NCBI RefSeq assembly: GCF_007741515.1
Contig: NZ_CP036263.1
Location: 4,823,178-4,887,177, forward strand
Direction of reading: 5' to 3'
Length of the DNA stretch: 64,000 bases
Source: Adhaeretor mobilis
GTDB lineage: Bacteria > Planctomycetota > Planctomycetia > Pirellulales > Lacipirellulaceae
Part shown: piece by piece, positions 1 through 12,361 of the stretch
Layout of the letters: the number at the start of each line of letters is the position of its first letter
How positions within the stretch are numbered: position 1 is the first letter of the stretch
The notes under the pieces: generated by a model
Told to the model about the DNA's origin: nothing
The model's input: only the letters and a program-made list of their open reading frames with translations
Databases searched by the model: none
Translations under genes and position numbers: made by a program

Positions 1-542
1 GCGAGAAATACGCCTAGCACAATCGCCACATGCAACACAAGCATCCGCGGGTAAGGTCGCCACATGTGCGAGCCGGGGCCAAGATGTCGGCCTCGACCTT
101 CGATGAGGAACTCCTGAATAAAGTCGTACGCATGGCTGGCGACTAGCGCTAGTGCCGTAGTACCGATCAACCAAGGACTATATTGCGCGCCCGCCGCGCC
201 GTAATACTCCTTGCCCACAAAGCCGCCTAGTGCGAGTACAAAGATTCCATGCACGAGGGTAAATATGCCGTAATGCATGGCAAAGAAACCGGCCGAAGCA
301 ATGCGTTCTTTCGCCTCTCCGCCAGTACACCACAGCATCTTCAAAGCCGTGGTCACCCCCACTGCAACGTTCTCGGCCCAATAGAGCGCAAGCACCAGAA
401 AGGGGCTCCACTCCCACCAAATAACGCCAATCAGCGGTAAGAAATTCGACACGAGCAGCAGCGCCGCACTCGGTGGAAACCACGGCCAAGGCCAGCTGCG
501 GATGGCATCGAATCTACCGTCGGAATTTCGCTGAGTGTTCAC
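1..542 (-). CDS. DUF6498-like integral membrane protein, C-terminus cut by window edge
   Basis: Reading the minus strand from a GTG at 542 gives an open frame to the left edge, about 180 residues without a stop. The translation has a hydrophobic segment around FLPLIGVIWWEWSPF followed by LVLALYWAENVAVG, the pattern I associate with DUF6498 proteins, then further membrane segments (FFAMHYGIFTLVHGIFVLAL and LIGTTALALVA). No enzymatic function is known to me for the family. The start is uncertain: GTG 542 lies 8 bases after the stop of the upstream metallophosphatase gene, and no strong ribosome binding site is visible. The close spacing suggests co-transcription with that gene. Confidence 0.6.
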   Translation of the reverse strand, partial: MNTQRNSDGRFDAIRSWPWPWFPPSAALLLVSNFLPLIGVIWWEWSPFLVLALYWAENVAVGVTTALKMLWCTGGEAKERIASAGFFAMHYGIFTLVHGIFVLALGGFVGKEYYGAAGAQYSPWLIGTTALALVASHAYDFIQEFLIEGRGRHLGPGSHMWRPYPRMLVLHVAIVLGVFL

Positions 543-550
543 TTCGTTTC

Positions 551-1849
551 TTAGGTCAGACTTCGTCGACTGCGTGACGAAAGGAGGCTCATGCACAGCA
601 TTGTGAGAGGCACTGTGGATGGTTCTGGGATAATCGCATTTATCTGGATGTTTGCAAAGTCCCCATCAAATTGCCTTTGCCAGGCAAGAAAGTCAGTGCC
701 GTCTGAGTCGAGGTCTCCATCAGCGTCAGCGCCGTTCCCAGCGCCATAATCTGACTGCCAGTTCATGAGGTCCTGTGTATCGACGAAGCCATCGTTATCG
801 AAGTCGGCATTTGAGGAAGGGGGAGCAGGTAGATTGCTTTGATCGAGAGCAAAAGTGTCGATTACCAGTCCTCCATTCATGCCGTTGTTGCCGTCACCGA
901 GGGACAGAAATTCGAATGTCGCTATTTGATCAGTTACTGCAATTCGCATAGCGCCGTGATTTTGGTTGTAGCGAACCTCGCTGCCTGCTGCGGGAATACC
1001 CAGAGGATACAGCGTCCTGCCGCCCACGCCATTCACGAAGTAGAGCATTTCGTTCTGGGTGGAATCTGTGACTCGAAGGCGTTCGTAGATGTGGTTATGC
1101 CCAGCGAGTACGGCATCGGCACCCCACCGCTGGAACGGCAATTGCAACAGCGTGTCGCCTCCGTGAATGCTAGATGAGGAGTAGGGTGCACGGTGAACGT
1201 AGACGAAGTTCCACGTGGCCGTTGAACTTGCTAGTCCTTGCTGAAGCCAGACCGTCTGTGCCGCACGAGCATCCGTGTCAGCATGAAAGAGTTCACTGTC
1301 CATCGCGAATAAGCGAACAGAACCAGTCCCGTTTTCGATCGGTAATTCCACATCATAATAGCTACCCGAACTGTTGTGCACTCCAGCTGGCAGCCGACCA
1401 CTCGGATTGTCAGGATCGTCGTGGAAGTAGTCGATATGTCCTGAAGCACTACCGCCAGTGATGTCGTGGTTGCCAATGGTAGGGAAGAAGCGTTGCGTAA
1501 TACTGGTCTGAGTGGGGTAGGGGCTAGCCTCACTAATGGCGCGCTGTTGAATATAGTCGCCGTAGCGGGCTCCGACGATGCTCTCCCAATCGGAATGGCC
1601 TGTCGTAACCCCGCCGTAGTTGTTGTCGCCTAGGGTGATGATGTAGTCGGTGTCCCAATCGGTGCTTGTGACCATATTCGCCACGTTAGTTGCATTAGCA
1701 CCACTTGTTCCCCAATCCCCAACAACTCCGAAAACTGTTGCTCCACCGGCCTCTGGGATCACTACTATTAGCTGAATCATCGCGGCTAGAATCAAGCTGC
1801 GACCTGACGATCGAAGCTTCGCAGAATATAACGCGAGTGCTCGTTGCAT
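551..1849 (-). CDS. Secreted metallophosphoesterase with dockerin-like segment and PEP-CTERM anchor
   Basis: A calcineurin-like phosphoesterase predicted to act outside the cytoplasm. The N-terminus is basic then hydrophobic (signal peptide to about residue 37). Metal-binding motifs follow in family order: GDWG near 44, GDNN near 73, GNHD near 127 and AGHNH near 249. Residues about 346-395 are Asp-rich with two DxDxDG-type repeats ending in FLAWQ, the dockerin-like segment common in planctomycete secreted proteins. The C-terminus carries IPEPS, a short hydrophobic stretch and an Arg-rich tail, i.e. a PEP-CTERM sorting signal. The substrate cannot be told from sequence; purple-acid-phosphatase-like architecture is the nearest match. 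Confidence 0.85.
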   Translation of the reverse strand: MQRALALYSAKLRSSGRSLILAAMIQLIVVIPEAGGATVFGVVGDWGTSGANATNVANMVTSTDWDTDYIITLGDNNYGGVTTGHSDWESIVGARYGDYIQQRAISEASPYPTQTSITQRFFPTIGNHDITGGSASGHIDYFHDDPDNPSGRLPAGVHNSSGSYYDVELPIENGTGSVRLFAMDSELFHADTDARAAQTVWLQQGLASSTATWNFVYVHRAPYSSSSIHGGDTLLQLPFQRWGADAVLAGHNHIYERLRVTDSTQNEMLYFVNGVGGRTLYPLGIPAAGSEVRYNQNHGAMRIAVTDQIATFEFLSLGDGNNGMNGGLVIDTFALDQSNLPAPPSSNADFDNDGFVDTQDLMNWQSDYGAGNGADADGDLDSDGTDFLAWQRQFDGDFANIQINAIIPEPSTVPLTMLCMSLLSSRSRRSLT

Positions 1850-2153
1850 AGGTGTCGCCTACTCCCGTTGGGTCTCTCGCACGTGAGCTTGCTCCCGTCC
1901 GTCTGATTCAGGTGGCTCGTGGGCAGCAAGAAATCGTGCTTGGCACTTAACTTGTGTTGGTTGTTCGTCGTCCCTTGAATTTTATTGTACACAGTAGAGA
2001 AGAAACTGCTGGGGTTTTGCCAAGACTATATCAGGTAGTGGCATGGAATACTGAAGCAGCTAAGTGAGAAATGCTACACGACTTAGAGCGACGCGATTGT
2101 TTCGCACCCTGCAACTTTTTCGAGAAGGGACCTCCGCACTTCAGATCGCACCC
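1850..2153. other. Intergenic stretch between metH and the phosphatase gene
   Basis: About 300 bases downstream of metH and upstream of the phosphatase gene, both on the minus strand. I see no convincing gene, RNA or strong hairpin. It must hold the promoter of the phosphatase gene, but no consensus is clear. Confidence 0.5.
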
Positions 2154-5861
<3,708 letters not shown>

Positions 5862-5952
5862 AGCTAGGTGAGATAGAATTGGGTGTGTTTAGAACCGACC
5901 ATGATACCTATCTTAGAGAGGACCGCCCAGGGTGGGGCGGAGTTCGCTCGTT

Positions 5953-5972
5953 GAAGGGGGAAGGCGGAAGGC
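5953..5972. repeat. Purine-rich GGGGGAAGGCGGAAGG-type repeat
   Basis: A short purine tract between metH and ilvD with the repeated unit GGAAGGC. Closely similar tracts occur inside two coding regions (27433-27462 and, reversed, 51663-51695), which suggests a dispersed repeat rather than chance. Confidence 0.5.
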
Positions 5973-5978
5973 AGTATC

Positions 5979-6081
5979 ATGTCATTCCGAAAGGAGTCGA
6001 ACGACTGAGGAATCCGGTTGTTTCGCGAACTCAGGCTGAAGCTAGATTCCTCGGTCGGCAAGCCTCGCTTCGGAATGACAT
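5979..6081. repeat. Palindromic ATGTCATTCCGA element, copy 1
   Basis: The ends are inverted copies, ATGTCATTCCGA on the left and TCGGAATGACAT on the right. Inside lie GAGGAATC and GATTCCTCGGTCGGC, which can pair with each other. A second copy of about the same length (100 bases) with the same inner blocks is at 45586-45685. Both are intergenic. Elements of this look (TCATTCCGA...GGAATC...GATTCCTCG...TCGGAATGA) are widespread in bacterial genomes; function unknown. Confidence 0.8.
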
Positions 6082-6230
6082 TAACGCAGAATTTGCAGTC
6101 CTATTGAGCCAAATGCAGGCCCATGACCAGAGCCCGTCGTGTAGCTATAATGGACGTTTCTTACTTCCCGCGGCTTGCGCCCGGGACTAGGGTTTCCACG
6201 TATTCTCGACCTACTACCTAACGCCTCAAC

Positions 6231-7913
6231 ATGCTTAACAAATACAGCAGCAAGATCACTCAGCCGAAATCTCAAGGTGCCAGCCAAGCGATGCTTTATG
6301 GCACGGGGATGACCGACGAAGATATGCAGAGGGCCCAAGTGGGCATTGCTAGCGTTTGGTACGAAGGCAACACATGCAACATGCACCTGCTTGACCTTGC
6401 GGCCGAGGTGAAGGCTGGTATGGCGGAGGCAGACCTCGTGGGCATGCGGTTCAATACGATTGGCGTTTCCGATGGCATCTCGATGGGGACCGACGGGATG
6501 AGTTACTCGTTGCAGTCGCGTGACCTCATTGCCGACAGCATCGAAACCGTGATGGGAGCCCAGTGGTATGACGGACTAGTGACCATCCCCGGGTGCGACA
6601 AGAACATGCCGGGCTGCTTGATCGCCATGGGCCGGCTAAACCGCCCTGCCCTGATGATCTACGGCGGCACCATCAAGCCGGGCTTCACGAAGTTCACCGA
6701 GAATGGCGAGAAGCGAGATATCGTCAGTGCGTTCCAATGCTACGGCGAATTCCTCGCGGGCAAGATTACCGATGAGGAACGTAAAGAGATCGTGAAAGTG
6801 AGCTGCCCAGGGGCTGGCGCTTGCGGCGGCATGTACACAGCCAACACGATGGCCTCGGCCATTGAAGCGATGGGTATGTCGTTGCCCTATAGTTCTTCAA
6901 TCCCAGCGGTCGATCCCGACAAACTAAAGGAATGCCGCCAAGCGGGTAAGGCGATCTATCACTTACTCGAAAAAGACATCAAGCCGCGTGACATTATGAC
7001 GCGTGATGCTTTCGAAAACGCGATGGTACTTCTCACCGCGGTAGGCGGCTCAACGAACGCGGTGCTGCATCTGCTAGCGATGGCGCGTTCGGTGGATGTA
7101 GCGCTCTCGATCGACGACTTCCAGTCAGTGAGCAACCGCACGCCGTTGATTGCCGACTTGAAACCGAGCGGCCGTTTTGTGCAGGAAGAGTTGCACGCAG
7201 TGGGCGGGACGCCGGCGGTGATGAAGCTGCTGCTGGAAGAAGGCATGATCAAGGGCGATTGCATGACGGTGACCGGTAAGACAATCGCAGAGAACCTAGC
7301 CGAGCTGCCAGGGCTTTCCGAAGGGCAAGAAGTGGTGCGCCCGTTGAGCAACCCGATCAAAGCAACTGGCCATATACGCATCATGCGCGGTAATTTCTGC
7401 CCCACCGGCGCGGTCGCCAAGATTACGGGCAAGGAAGGCTTGGTCTTCAAGGGAACTGCCAACTGCTTCGATTCCGAAGAGGACATGCTTGCCGCGCTCG
7501 AAGAAGACAATATCAAGAAAGGCGACGTCGTTATCATCCGCTACGAAGGCCCCCAAGGCGGCCCTGGTATGCCGGAGATGCTAACTCCGACTAGCGCCAT
7601 CATGGGTGCAGGTCTAGGATCGGATGTGGCGTTGATGACCGACGGCCGATTCAGTGGCGGCTCGCACGGTTTTATCGTGGGGCATGTGACACCCGAAGCC
7701 CAAGTCGGCGGACCGATCGCACTCGTTGAGAATGGCGACAAGATCACCATCGACGCGGAGGAGAATCTCATCACCGTAGACATCACGGACGAGGAATTCG
7801 CGAAGCGTGAGGCGGCTTGGAAAGCGCCGGCATACAAGGCAACACGGGGCACGCTTTACAAGTACATTAAGAACGTGAAGAGTGCGAGCGAGGGGTGTGT
7901 GACGGACGAGTGA
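6231..7913 (+). CDS. ilvD: Dihydroxy-acid dehydratase
   Basis: Dehydrates 2,3-dihydroxy-isovalerate and 2,3-dihydroxy-3-methylvalerate in valine and isoleucine synthesis, using an iron-sulfur cluster. The 560 residues match the usual IlvD length. Visible family motifs are CDKNMPGC near residue 122 and CPGAGACGG near 190 (cluster cysteines), and TDGRFSGGSHGFIVGH near 470. The C-terminus is complete. It is divergent from metH across a 369-base spacer that holds a palindromic repeat, so it probably has its own promoter. The ATG at 6231 fits the family start. Confidence 0.97.
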   Translation: MLNKYSSKITQPKSQGASQAMLYGTGMTDEDMQRAQVGIASVWYEGNTCNMHLLDLAAEVKAGMAEADLVGMRFNTIGVSDGISMGTDGMSYSLQSRDLIADSIETVMGAQWYDGLVTIPGCDKNMPGCLIAMGRLNRPALMIYGGTIKPGFTKFTENGEKRDIVSAFQCYGEFLAGKITDEERKEIVKVSCPGAGACGGMYTANTMASAIEAMGMSLPYSSSIPAVDPDKLKECRQAGKAIYHLLEKDIKPRDIMTRDAFENAMVLLTAVGGSTNAVLHLLAMARSVDVALSIDDFQSVSNRTPLIADLKPSGRFVQEELHAVGGTPAVMKLLLEEGMIKGDCMTVTGKTIAENLAELPGLSEGQEVVRPLSNPIKATGHIRIMRGNFCPTGAVAKITGKEGLVFKGTANCFDSEEDMLAALEEDNIKKGDVVIIRYEGPQGGPGMPEMLTPTSAIMGAGLGSDVALMTDGRFSGGSHGFIVGHVTPEAQVGGPIALVENGDKITIDAEENLITVDITDEEFAKREAAWKAPAYKATRGTLYKYIKNVKSASEGCVTDE

Positions 7914-7952
7914 GATTTTGCGGTTTTTCCCATTCTTGGTACAATTAGATTC

Positions 7953-8195
7953 ATGGACACACAGAACCTACCCGTCTTCGATGCTGCTCTGGCACTTCCG
8001 CCGGCACAACGCTCAGAATTGGCTGACAAGCTGGTATTGAGCCTTGCGCCTCCGGAGCGAGACGGCAACGAAAAAATGATTACCGATCTAGCTGCACAAC
8101 TAGACGCGTTCGAGCGTGGTGAGTTGGAAACGATTGATGGGCCCGAGGCCTTAGCAGAACTTCGACGCCGCCAAGCTCGAAGGCAATCGTCTTGA
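7953..8195 (+). CDS. Antitoxin, putative addiction-module component family (TIGR02574-like)
   Basis: An 80-residue acidic and amphipathic protein. The sequence around LPPAQRSELADKLVLSL is the family signature of small antitoxins that partner RelE/ParE-type toxins, and the C-terminal half is charged and helical (ELRRRQARRQ), as expected for toxin wrapping. It is expected to neutralise the next protein and repress their shared promoter. Its stop codon overlaps the start of the toxin gene by four bases (8192-8195), a typical coupled arrangement. Confidence 0.85.
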   Translation: MDTQNLPVFDAALALPPAQRSELADKLVLSLAPPERDGNEKMITDLAAQLDAFERGELETIDGPEALAELRRRQARRQSS

Positions 8196-8494
8196 AATGG
8201 GAATTGACGCCGCGCGTCTTGGATGATGCCGACCGAGCAGCAGCATGGTACGAATCTCGCCGAACAGGTTTGGGCAGCGAATTGCTCGACGAATTCGAGT
8301 TTGCCATCTTTGAAGTGATCAAGTCTCCTAAGCTGTATCCATTGCTGGAACAACCTGAGAACATCAAAGGTCGTGCACGACGCTTTTTGCTTCCCCGGTT
8401 CCCTTACGTGCTGATTTACGCGATGGATGGGGTAGAACTTGCCTTTCTCACCTTGCAGAATACTGCCAGCGATCCCGAAAACTGGCTTCGTTAA
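8192..8494 (+). CDS. RelE/ParE-superfamily toxin
   Basis: A 100-residue protein with the fold signature of RelE/ParE toxins: N-terminal beta strand (KWELTPRVLDDADRAAAWY), helical stretch with GLGSELLDEFE, then RRFLLPRFPYVLIYAMDG and a last strand LAFLTLQNT. The FPYVLIY block is the conserved core of the family, and the toxin could be an mRNA endonuclease or a gyrase poison. The start is TTG at 8192, overlapping the antitoxin stop; the ATG at 8197 is in another frame. Its stop overlaps the ATG of the following membrane protein gene by one base. Confidence 0.85.
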   Translation: MKWELTPRVLDDADRAAAWYESRRTGLGSELLDEFEFAIFEVIKSPKLYPLLEQPENIKGRARRFLLPRFPYVLIYAMDGVELAFLTLQNTASDPENWLR

Positions 8495-9375
8495 TGATGG
8501 GTCAGAGAATGCCTCGCCGCTTAACCGTCCTAACACTCGTTCTCGCGGTTATCCTCGCCGGGGCATGGTACAAGGAGCGGGAGAACCGGCGGGACTGGGA
8601 GACGCAAACGGCGTGGAACCAGAAGATCGAGCGGCTAACGTCCGACGGACTTAAGCATAAAGAGATAATGGTCGCTCAAGTTCGTTCCTGGTGGACCAAG
8701 CCCAATGGCTTGAGCAAAGTCGAGTCAGAATGGAACGATGGCGAGCCCTTGGAACTGACGCAAATGGACGATCTCCAACATGCAACCTGGATTGACCCCA
8801 AATACAATATCGAACACAAATTCACATTCCGCGACGGCATAGTAATCGGCCACGGTACAGGTTGGGGGCCACGCAGTGTACTGGCGACATATCCGAGGCC
8901 TGCGAATTTCTCCCGCAGTTCCGAAGCCGAGTCCATCCGCGAAATAAATCTCGGCTGCGCCATAATCTTATGGTTTCATCTTTTCCTAGCATCGTTAGCC
9001 ACGAAAGACTCACGCTGGTTGGAAGAGGGAGCGATCATAACCGCCATCACTGCTGGAGTTGCGTGGCTTGTCGATCCTATCCACTCCATTAGTTGGCACG
9101 GTATTTTCTCAAACGACAATCTGGTCTTTGCTTTGATAATGCTCGTCCTCTCAGGTGTACTGCTTGCCATTCGCCGGGCCGATGCGGCAGTCGGCTGGGG
9201 TTTTCGCTTCAGCCTGAGAGGAATGCTCATCGCAATGACTGCGGTGGCACTTCTACTGGCCTTGGGACCGGTCGGCTACGTGGCATTGGCAGTGGCAAGC
9301 GGTGCGGTGCTGCTAGGTGTCTTGAGGTTTCTACAGATTCGCGGGGCAACTTCCCACGAGCCGCAAGTGGGTTGA
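8494..9375 (+). CDS. Planctomycete membrane protein of unknown function
   Basis: A 293-residue protein with an N-terminal membrane segment (LTVLTLVLAVILAGAWY), a soluble domain to about residue 150, and then four or five membrane helices. The segment FRFSLRGMLIAMTAVALLLA near 250 is a motif I know from many planctomycete membrane proteins of unknown function. The gene starts on the last base of the toxin gene, so it is translationally coupled to the toxin-antitoxin pair, though a functional link is only inferred. No catalytic motif was found. Confidence 0.7.
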   Translation: MMGQRMPRRLTVLTLVLAVILAGAWYKERENRRDWETQTAWNQKIERLTSDGLKHKEIMVAQVRSWWTKPNGLSKVESEWNDGEPLELTQMDDLQHATWIDPKYNIEHKFTFRDGIVIGHGTGWGPRSVLATYPRPANFSRSSEAESIREINLGCAIILWFHLFLASLATKDSRWLEEGAIITAITAGVAWLVDPIHSISWHGIFSNDNLVFALIMLVLSGVLLAIRRADAAVGWGFRFSLRGMLIAMTAVALLLALGPVGYVALAVASGAVLLGVLRFLQIRGATSHEPQVG

Positions 9376-9507
9376 CTATACTGGAAAGTCCCCCAACACT
9401 TAGCTGCAGAGCCAGCCCGACGCTTCTGACCGACTGCTCTCTGGATACCACGCGGCGGTCAAGGCCGTCGGCCAACGATAATTTTTCGCCTTTGGAGTTT
9501 TTCTCTG

Positions 9508-11094
9508 ATGTTTCTACGTAGTTTGCTTCTCGTGTGCTGTACTCTCTCGCTCTTCACATTTCACCCTTCGCTCGTTCTGGCTGACCATCACGAGGAACTC
9601 AAGGCAGAAGCTCAGACTGCTGACAAGAAGGAAGAGACGCGGGCAGACGAAAAATCTGATGACAAGAAAGACGAGCCCAAAGTCACCCAGGGCACCGTCA
9701 CCATCGACGGCAGCGAAGTCGCTTACACCGCCACCGCGGGTAAGCTGCCGATGAAGAGCGACGACGGAGAGACCAAGGCGGACGTGTTTTTTGTCGCCTA
9801 CACAGTGGAAGCGGAAGGCGGCAAGCAGCGCCCGATCACGTATTGCTTCAACGGCGGACCCGGCTCTTCGAGCGTGTGGCTGCACCTGGGCATGCTCGGG
9901 CCGCAACGCGTGAAGCTGGATTCCGATGCAGGACGTGTGCGACCACCGGCCGAGTTAATTGCGAACCCTTACTCGTTGCTCGATAAGACGGATCTCGTGT
10001 TCATCGATCCTGTGAGCACCGGCTACAGTCGTCCGGCCAAGGGAGAGAAGAAGAACCAGTTCCACGGCTACGATGAAGATCTGAAATCTGTTGGCCAGTT
10101 CATTCACGACTACACCACCAAGTACGGTCGCTGGGGCTCGCCGAAGTTCTTGCTTGGCGAGAGCTATGGCGGCTTGCGCGCGGCAGGGCTCAGCGGTCGG
10201 CTGCAAGATCGGTACCACATGTACCTCAACGGCGTGGTATTGATTTCCGCAGTGGTGGACTTTCAAACGCTACGTGCCAACGGAAACAACGACATCGGGT
10301 ACGCGCTCTTTTTGCCCGCCTATGCAGCGACAGCTTGGTACCACGAGGCGCTCGACGAACCACTCCAAAAGCTGTCCATAGAGAAGCTCGTGAAAAACGC
10401 CGAAAAGTTCGCTTCCGGGCCCTACCTGAGGGCGTTGCTCGCTGGCGATTCGCTTCAGGGAAAAAAGCGTGAGAAAATCATCGCCCGCATGTCTGCACTT
10501 ACGGGACTCTCAGAAGATTTTCTCGATCGCGCAAAGTTGCGAGTGAGCATGCCCCAGTTCGGCAAAGAGCTGTTGCGTGAACGCCGCAAAGTCGTTGGTC
10601 GTTTTGATGGTCGCTATACAGGCAGCGATCGCGATTCAGTGGGCGAGTACACCGAGCACGACCCAAGCGGCACAGCACTGTTCGGGGCGTTTACTTCTGC
10701 AATGAACCAGTATCTGCGCGACACTCTGAAAGTCGAGGAAGAACGTGTCTACGAGATTCTCACTGGCAACGTCCATCCATGGGACTATAGCGAATTTACC
10801 AATCGCTACGTAGATGCCAGCCAAACGCTTCGTAAAGCGATGGCGGACAATCCCTACCTCCGTGTGTTTGCCGCCTGTGGTTACTATGATTTGGCGACCC
10901 CCGGTTTCGCCATGCAATACACGCGTAACCATCTCGGCTTGTCGCCTGAGTTGCGTGATCATATCGAGCTGCAGTTCTACGAAGGGGGTCACATGATGTA
11001 TGTGCATGAGCCTTCGCTGGAGAAGCTGCGAGACGACTTACTGAAGTTCTATGACACGACGCTCAACGCAGAAGTTAAGACACCTACGGAGTGA
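9508..11094 (+). CDS. Secreted serine carboxypeptidase-like protein (peptidase S10)
   Basis: An alpha/beta-hydrolase-fold peptidase predicted to be exported (LLLVCCTLSLFTFHPSLVLA signal at residues 7-26) and to remove C-terminal residues from peptides. A Lys/Glu/Asp-rich linker follows the signal to about residue 60. The S10 signature is clear: NGGPGSSSVW (oxyanion region) near 115, the nucleophile motif GESYGG near 218, the Asp region GYYDLATP near 457 and the His motif GGHMMY near 493. The length of 528 fits bacterial S10 homologues. It appears monocistronic, with a hairpin about 30 bases past the stop. Confidence 0.93.
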   Translation: MFLRSLLLVCCTLSLFTFHPSLVLADHHEELKAEAQTADKKEETRADEKSDDKKDEPKVTQGTVTIDGSEVAYTATAGKLPMKSDDGETKADVFFVAYTVEAEGGKQRPITYCFNGGPGSSSVWLHLGMLGPQRVKLDSDAGRVRPPAELIANPYSLLDKTDLVFIDPVSTGYSRPAKGEKKNQFHGYDEDLKSVGQFIHDYTTKYGRWGSPKFLLGESYGGLRAAGLSGRLQDRYHMYLNGVVLISAVVDFQTLRANGNNDIGYALFLPAYAATAWYHEALDEPLQKLSIEKLVKNAEKFASGPYLRALLAGDSLQGKKREKIIARMSALTGLSEDFLDRAKLRVSMPQFGKELLRERRKVVGRFDGRYTGSDRDSVGEYTEHDPSGTALFGAFTSAMNQYLRDTLKVEEERVYEILTGNVHPWDYSEFTNRYVDASQTLRKAMADNPYLRVFAACGYYDLATPGFAMQYTRNHLGLSPELRDHIELQFYEGGHMMYVHEPSLEKLRDDLLKFYDTTLNAEVKTPTE

Positions 11095-11121
11095 CGCTAG
11101 CAGTTGAGTAGGGTGATCAGA

Positions 11122-11156
11122 GGGCAGTTTCATTGACTTGACGAACGAGACTGCCC
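11122..11156 (+). terminator. Hairpin after the S10 peptidase gene, possible terminator
   Basis: GGGCAGTTTC at 11122-11131 pairs with GAGACTGCCC at 11147-11156 (ten pairs, one G-U) around a 15-base loop, 28 bases after the stop codon. There is no T-run, so intrinsic termination is not certain. Confidence 0.3.
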
Positions 11157-11317
11157 ACGCTTTGAATTGTCGTCTTTACTAGCCCTACTAGTTCTGCAAT
11201 AACTCACGAAGCACTCTCAATCTTACCGGCAACCGTTACGTTAAATCTTACGCGTATAGGCGTGACGATTAGAGTTCCCTGCCATGGATCGAACCTAATT
11301 CCTCCCTTATCGCAGTT

Positions 11318-12361
11318 ATGCTTAGGCGTGTTAAATCAAAACTTCTGCGAAGTTCACGTTTTAACTCCCTGTTACGTGCTTGCGTACGGTGGCCCTTCTT
11401 TGCGGACTGTTACTATTGCTTTTCGGGGAGCTTTCGCCGCGAACATCGGGCGGTGCTGCTGGGCAAGCTCTCGCATTTGAATAAGAAAGATGAAGTCTGC
11501 CATTCGGGAGCTACCTACACGCTCCGACGGAATGTTCATCGGCTGGAAAAGGGGCTGATTATGCGGCCTCGGCGTGCGAGCTTCGCCTTGGATTATCTCG
11601 GAGAGACGATGCAGGCGTACGAAGAGACGATAGGACTAGCAAGTGAAGAAAACCAAGCTTTGCTGACATGGGCTTATGATGTGCTCTTCAAGTACTATTC
11701 AGTCGTAACTGAAAACGCTGAAGTCGACGCCTTTCGTACCCATTTTGAAGCGATGGAGGTTCCTCAACGTACCGAACCGAACCAATTGATCCCCTATCAG
11801 CGTGCAACGAATCCGCTGCGGGTCGATCTTCAGGGCATCCAGGAATTGGCATATCGTCGACGGAGCGTTCGTTGGTACCTCGACAAACCGGTTCCTCGAA
11901 GTTTTCTCGATGAAGCGATCGAAGTTGCCAAACTTTCGCCGAGTGCCTGCAACCGCCAGCCCTTTTCGTTCCAGGTTTTTGACGATCCTGAGGATGCCCG
12001 ACGCGTAGGTGCGATCCCCTGGGGAACGAAAGGCTTTGCGGAGCATTTTCAGTGTGTGATCGTCATCATTGGAGATCTGAGCGCCTATTTCGATGAGCGA
12101 GACCGCCACATTATTTATATCGATGCGGGCCTTTCCGCGATGGCTTTGCAATTCGCCCTCGAATCGCAAGGAGTCAGCTCTTGCTGCATCAATTGGCCCG
12201 ATATTGAAGCGAAGGAAATTGAAATGCAGGAAGTCTTGGGGCTGGAACTCTACCAGCGGCCCATCATGTGTATGTCAGTAGGCTACCCCGATCCGCAGGG
12301 GAGTGTGCCCTACTCGCAGAAGAAAACGCTGAATGAAATTAGGACGTACCGCCAACTATGA
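11318..12361 (+). CDS. Nitroreductase-family protein of a polysaccharide locus
   Basis: A 347-residue protein. The N-terminal ~150 residues (RRNVHRLEKGLIM and a helical stretch) form a domain I have seen fused to nitroreductase domains in polysaccharide clusters. The C-terminal half has the FMN-dependent nitroreductase pattern: RRSVRWYLDKPV near 178, SPSACNRQPF near 207 and GLSAMALQFALESQGVSSC near 270. These enzymes reduce small molecules with NAD(P)H; the substrate here is unknown. Its stop overlaps the ATG of the next gene by four bases (ATGA), so the two are made together. Confidence 0.8.
   Translation: MLRRVKSKLLRSSRFNSLLRACVRWPFFADCYYCFSGSFRREHRAVLLGKLSHLNKKDEVCHSGATYTLRRNVHRLEKGLIMRPRRASFALDYLGETMQAYEETIGLASEENQALLTWAYDVLFKYYSVVTENAEVDAFRTHFEAMEVPQRTEPNQLIPYQRATNPLRVDLQGIQELAYRRRSVRWYLDKPVPRSFLDEAIEVAKLSPSACNRQPFSFQVFDDPEDARRVGAIPWGTKGFAEHFQCVIVIIGDLSAYFDERDRHIIYIDAGLSAMALQFALESQGVSSCCINWPDIEAKEIEMQEVLGLELYQRPIMCMSVGYPDPQGSVPYSQKKTLNEIRTYRQL

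Noticed and set aside
5862..6230. A cobalamin or SAM riboswitch upstream of metH
   Set aside because: I looked on the minus strand of this spacer for the usual conserved blocks and did not find them; most of it is occupied by the palindromic repeat. A covariance-model search would decide.
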